A DNA stretch of 6,407 nucleotides from Acidobacteria bacterium RIFCSPHIGHO2_01_FULL_67_28 (lineage in GTDB: Bacteria > Acidobacteriota > Terriglobia > Acidiferrales > 2-02-FULL-67-57). Under the pieces are notes generated by a model. It saw nothing but the letters and a program-made list of their open reading frames with translations, ran no database searches and was not told the origin of the DNA. Location: the NCBI GenBank assembly GCA_001766965.1, contig MEKM01000078.1:1-6407 (forward strand). The letters are read 5' to 3'. Below, piece by piece: positions 4,882 to 6,407 of the stretch (its first letter is position 1; every line of letters starts with the position of its first letter). The translations under genes were made by a program, and so were the position numbers.

Positions 4882-5598
4882 ATGACCAGCGCCTCTCGGG
4901 AAGCGCCGCTCGCCATCGTCACCGGAGCCAGCCGCGGCATCGGCTACGCCATCGCCCAGGAGCTGGCCCGGCGCGGGCACCGGCTGGCGCTCGTGGCCCG
5001 CAATTCGAAACGGCTGGAAGAGGCGGCCCGGCGCCTGGCCCCCTCCCCATCCGGGGTCGAAACCTTTTCCTGCGACGTCCAGGACGCCGCCCAGGTGCGC
5101 GCCACCTTCGCGAAGATCCTCGACCGCCCGGGGCGGCTGGAAGTGCTGGTGAACAACGCCGGGGTGGGCGTCTTCGCGCCCGTGCAGAAGATTTCCGACG
5201 CCGACTGGGACTCGACGCTCAACACCAACCTGCGCGGGGTCTTCTACTGCTCGCAGGCGGTCATCCCGCGGCTGATGGAGCAGCGCGGCGGGCACATCAT
5301 CAACATCAGCTCGCTCGCCGGCAAGAACCCGCTGGCCGGCGGCGCCGCCTACGCCGCCTCCAAGTGGGGCCTGATGGGCCTGACCTACTCGATGGCGGAA
5401 GACCTGCGTGGCTACGGCATCCGCGTCAGCGTCATCTGCCCGGGCACGGTCGAGACCGAGTTCTCGCCCCACGCCGGCAAAGACCCGCAGCGGATGCTCC
5501 AGCCCGGCGACGTCGCCCGCGTGGTCGGATGGCTGCTCGAGCAGCCCGAGCAGAGCTTCGTCAGCGAAGTGCTCCTCCGCCCCACGCAGAAGCCCTAG
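4882..5598 (+). CDS. Classical short-chain dehydrogenase/reductase (SDR)
   Basis: A cytosolic NAD(P)-dependent oxidoreductase of 238 aa, the normal length for a classical SDR. Seen: the Rossmann cofactor motif TGASRGIG (14-21), a basic residue R40 after the second strand and S17-R18 in the glycine loop (favouring NADPH over NADH), D65 of the CDV adenine-contact motif, NNAG (91-94), and the full catalytic tetrad N116, S144, Y157, K161 in YAASK. CPGTVETEF follows. The C-terminus EVLLRPTQKP resembles the EVVVRPT ending of FabG/3-ketoacyl-reductase-like and YdfG-like SDRs. The substrate cannot be assigned: there are no fatty-acid synthesis neighbours, so calling it FabG is not justified. It is divergent from the secreted TPR-like gene, and its TAG stop overlaps the stop of the next gene on the other strand. 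Confidence 0.95.
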   Translation: MTSASREAPLAIVTGASRGIGYAIAQELARRGHRLALVARNSKRLEEAARRLAPSPSGVETFSCDVQDAAQVRATFAKILDRPGRLEVLVNNAGVGVFAPVQKISDADWDSTLNTNLRGVFYCSQAVIPRLMEQRGGHIINISSLAGKNPLAGGAAYAASKWGLMGLTYSMAEDLRGYGIRVSVICPGTVETEFSPHAGKDPQRMLQPGDVARVVGWLLEQPEQSFVSEVLLRPTQKP

Positions 5599-6371
5599 CG
5601 CGCCCGGCGGCGGCCACGGCGCTCGGCCTCGGCGCGGACGTACTTGCGCAGCGTGGGCGTCATGCGCTTGTCGGTCGTGAGCAGCCGCAGGTCGGCCACC
5701 TTGATGTCCGGCAGGAACCCGAGGGCCACCGCCAGCGGCGTCAGCGGATGCCGCACCAGCTGCACGCGGACGTCGTAGCGCGCGGCCCACTTGGGATGGC
5801 GGGCGATGCCCTCGAGGACCGGCTCGGACAGCTCGTCCCGCCGCAGCACTCCGAGCAGCGCCGCCTCGGTCAAAAAAGTGTTGTCGAGCGCCGCGGGGAT
5901 GACCGGCGACTGGCCGAGCAGCAGCAGCCCCGCCGCCACCCGCGCCGAGCCGCGCCGCGCCAGCGCAATCTGCTGGCCCACGGGCAGCTGCTCCAGCCGG
6001 GCCAGGATCTGGTCTTCGGCCAGGCGCTTGATCTCGGCCGGCACCGCCGGCGCCAGGCTCACCTGCACCAGGTCGAATAGGTAGAGGAACTTGAGCAGCC
6101 GCATCGCCACCAGGCGCGGCGTGTGCGGGTTCTGGACCAGCGCCGCCTTCACCCGCTGGCTCTGGATGAGCTGCTCGTTCTTGGCAACGGCCTCCAGCAG
6201 CTCGCGCGGCAAGTTCTTGCGGTAGAGGAGCGTCAACAGGTGCTCCTCGCTCAAGAAGGGATTGCGCAGCAGGGCTTCGAGGACTTCGAGCGCGGAGTCG
6301 TGCACGAGCAGGCGGAGCTCCGCCGGCCCGCCGTGCTCGGCCCGCTCCATGCGCTCTTCCAAGCTGTCCAT
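5595..6371 (-). CDS. Helical-repeat protein, LRV/HEAT-like, function unknown
   Basis: A 258-aa, probably cytosolic protein with no signal peptide, no cysteine and very high Leu/Ala/Arg. It is built from short alpha-helical pairs that recur with the pattern N/H-P-x-T/L-P/S followed by an amphipathic helix: LLRNPFLSEEHLLTLL (34-49), LVQNPHTPRLVAMRLL (78-93), IARHPKW (189-195) and LVRHPLTPLAVALGFL (205-220). This resembles degenerate leucine-rich-repeat-variant (LRV) units, which form a curved solenoid; the iron-sulfur domain of the classic LRV protein is absent. It ends in a basic tail, ERRGRRRAR, that might contact nucleic acid or acidic partners. The ATG at 6371 has no clear ribosome-binding site, whereas an in-frame ATG at 6350 has GGAAG 5 nt upstream, so the true start may be there. 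Upstream context is beyond the window. Confidence 0.8.
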   Translation of the reverse strand: MDSLEERMERAEHGGPAELRLLVHDSALEVLEALLRNPFLSEEHLLTLLYRKNLPRELLEAVAKNEQLIQSQRVKAALVQNPHTPRLVAMRLLKFLYLFDLVQVSLAPAVPAEIKRLAEDQILARLEQLPVGQQIALARRGSARVAAGLLLLGQSPVIPAALDNTFLTEAALLGVLRRDELSEPVLEGIARHPKWAARYDVRVQLVRHPLTPLAVALGFLPDIKVADLRLLTTDKRMTPTLRKYVRAEAERRGRRRAR

Positions 6372-6407
6372 GAGGGTTACGCCGACGCTGTAGTCTGCTC
6401 TTGCAAC

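Noticed and set aside
4825..5790. Minus-strand frame (321 aa) opposite the SDR
   Set aside because: Composition dominated by Gly, Ala, Arg and His with no domain; the SDR on the other strand has every catalytic motif.
4791..6080. Long plus-strand frame (429 aa) overlapping the SDR and LRV-like genes
   Set aside because: Low-complexity Arg/Ala/Gly-rich composition; it runs through two well-supported genes on different strands, so it is a frame shadow.

Overview
The window is GC-rich, densely packed bacterial chromosome. Codon use, the mix of genes (a glycine-betaine-type ABC importer, purC, a Fis-only mini-regulator, secreted TPR-like protein) and the style of the intergenic repeats suggest a soil or subsurface Acidobacteriota bacterium. 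That placement is an inference; no rRNA or phylogenetic marker was tested. I see no phage, CRISPR, toxin-antitoxin or defence locus. Most of the region is ordinary housekeeping DNA, and the unusual signals lie between the genes.

Left block (1-1860, all minus strand): an osmoprotectant (glycine betaine/choline/proline-betaine class) ABC importer in the order ATPase (1105-1860), permease (456-1094), substrate-binding lipoprotein (1-333, cut by the window edge). ATPase and permease are 10 nt apart. Permease and binding protein are separated by a 118-bp element with matched terminal inverted repeats, seated exactly in a CTAG/TA target. If it is removed, the permease stop and the lipoprotein start are only 2 nt apart, so a small MITE-like insertion appears to have opened up a compact operon.

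Middle block (1861-3157, plus strand): a divergent promoter region, then purC (SAICAR synthetase, de novo purine synthesis) with a good sigma70-type promoter and a GTG start. A 72-residue Fis-type helix-turn-helix protein follows 41 nt later and is probably co-transcribed.

Right block: a convergent intergenic region (3158-3350) packed with inverted repeats; a secreted TPR/helical-repeat protein with a possible C-terminal OB-like part (3351-4682, minus); a divergent regulatory region (4683-4881) in which the two candidate -10 boxes each sit inside an inverted repeat; a classical short-chain dehydrogenase/reductase (4882-5598, plus); and a cysteine-free helical-repeat protein (5595-6371, minus) that overlaps the SDR tail-to-tail by the four bases CTAG.

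The importer genes clearly work together. PurC serves purine synthesis independently. No functional link between the SDR, the secreted TPR protein and the helical-repeat protein can be shown from this sequence beyond the divergent and convergent arrangement.
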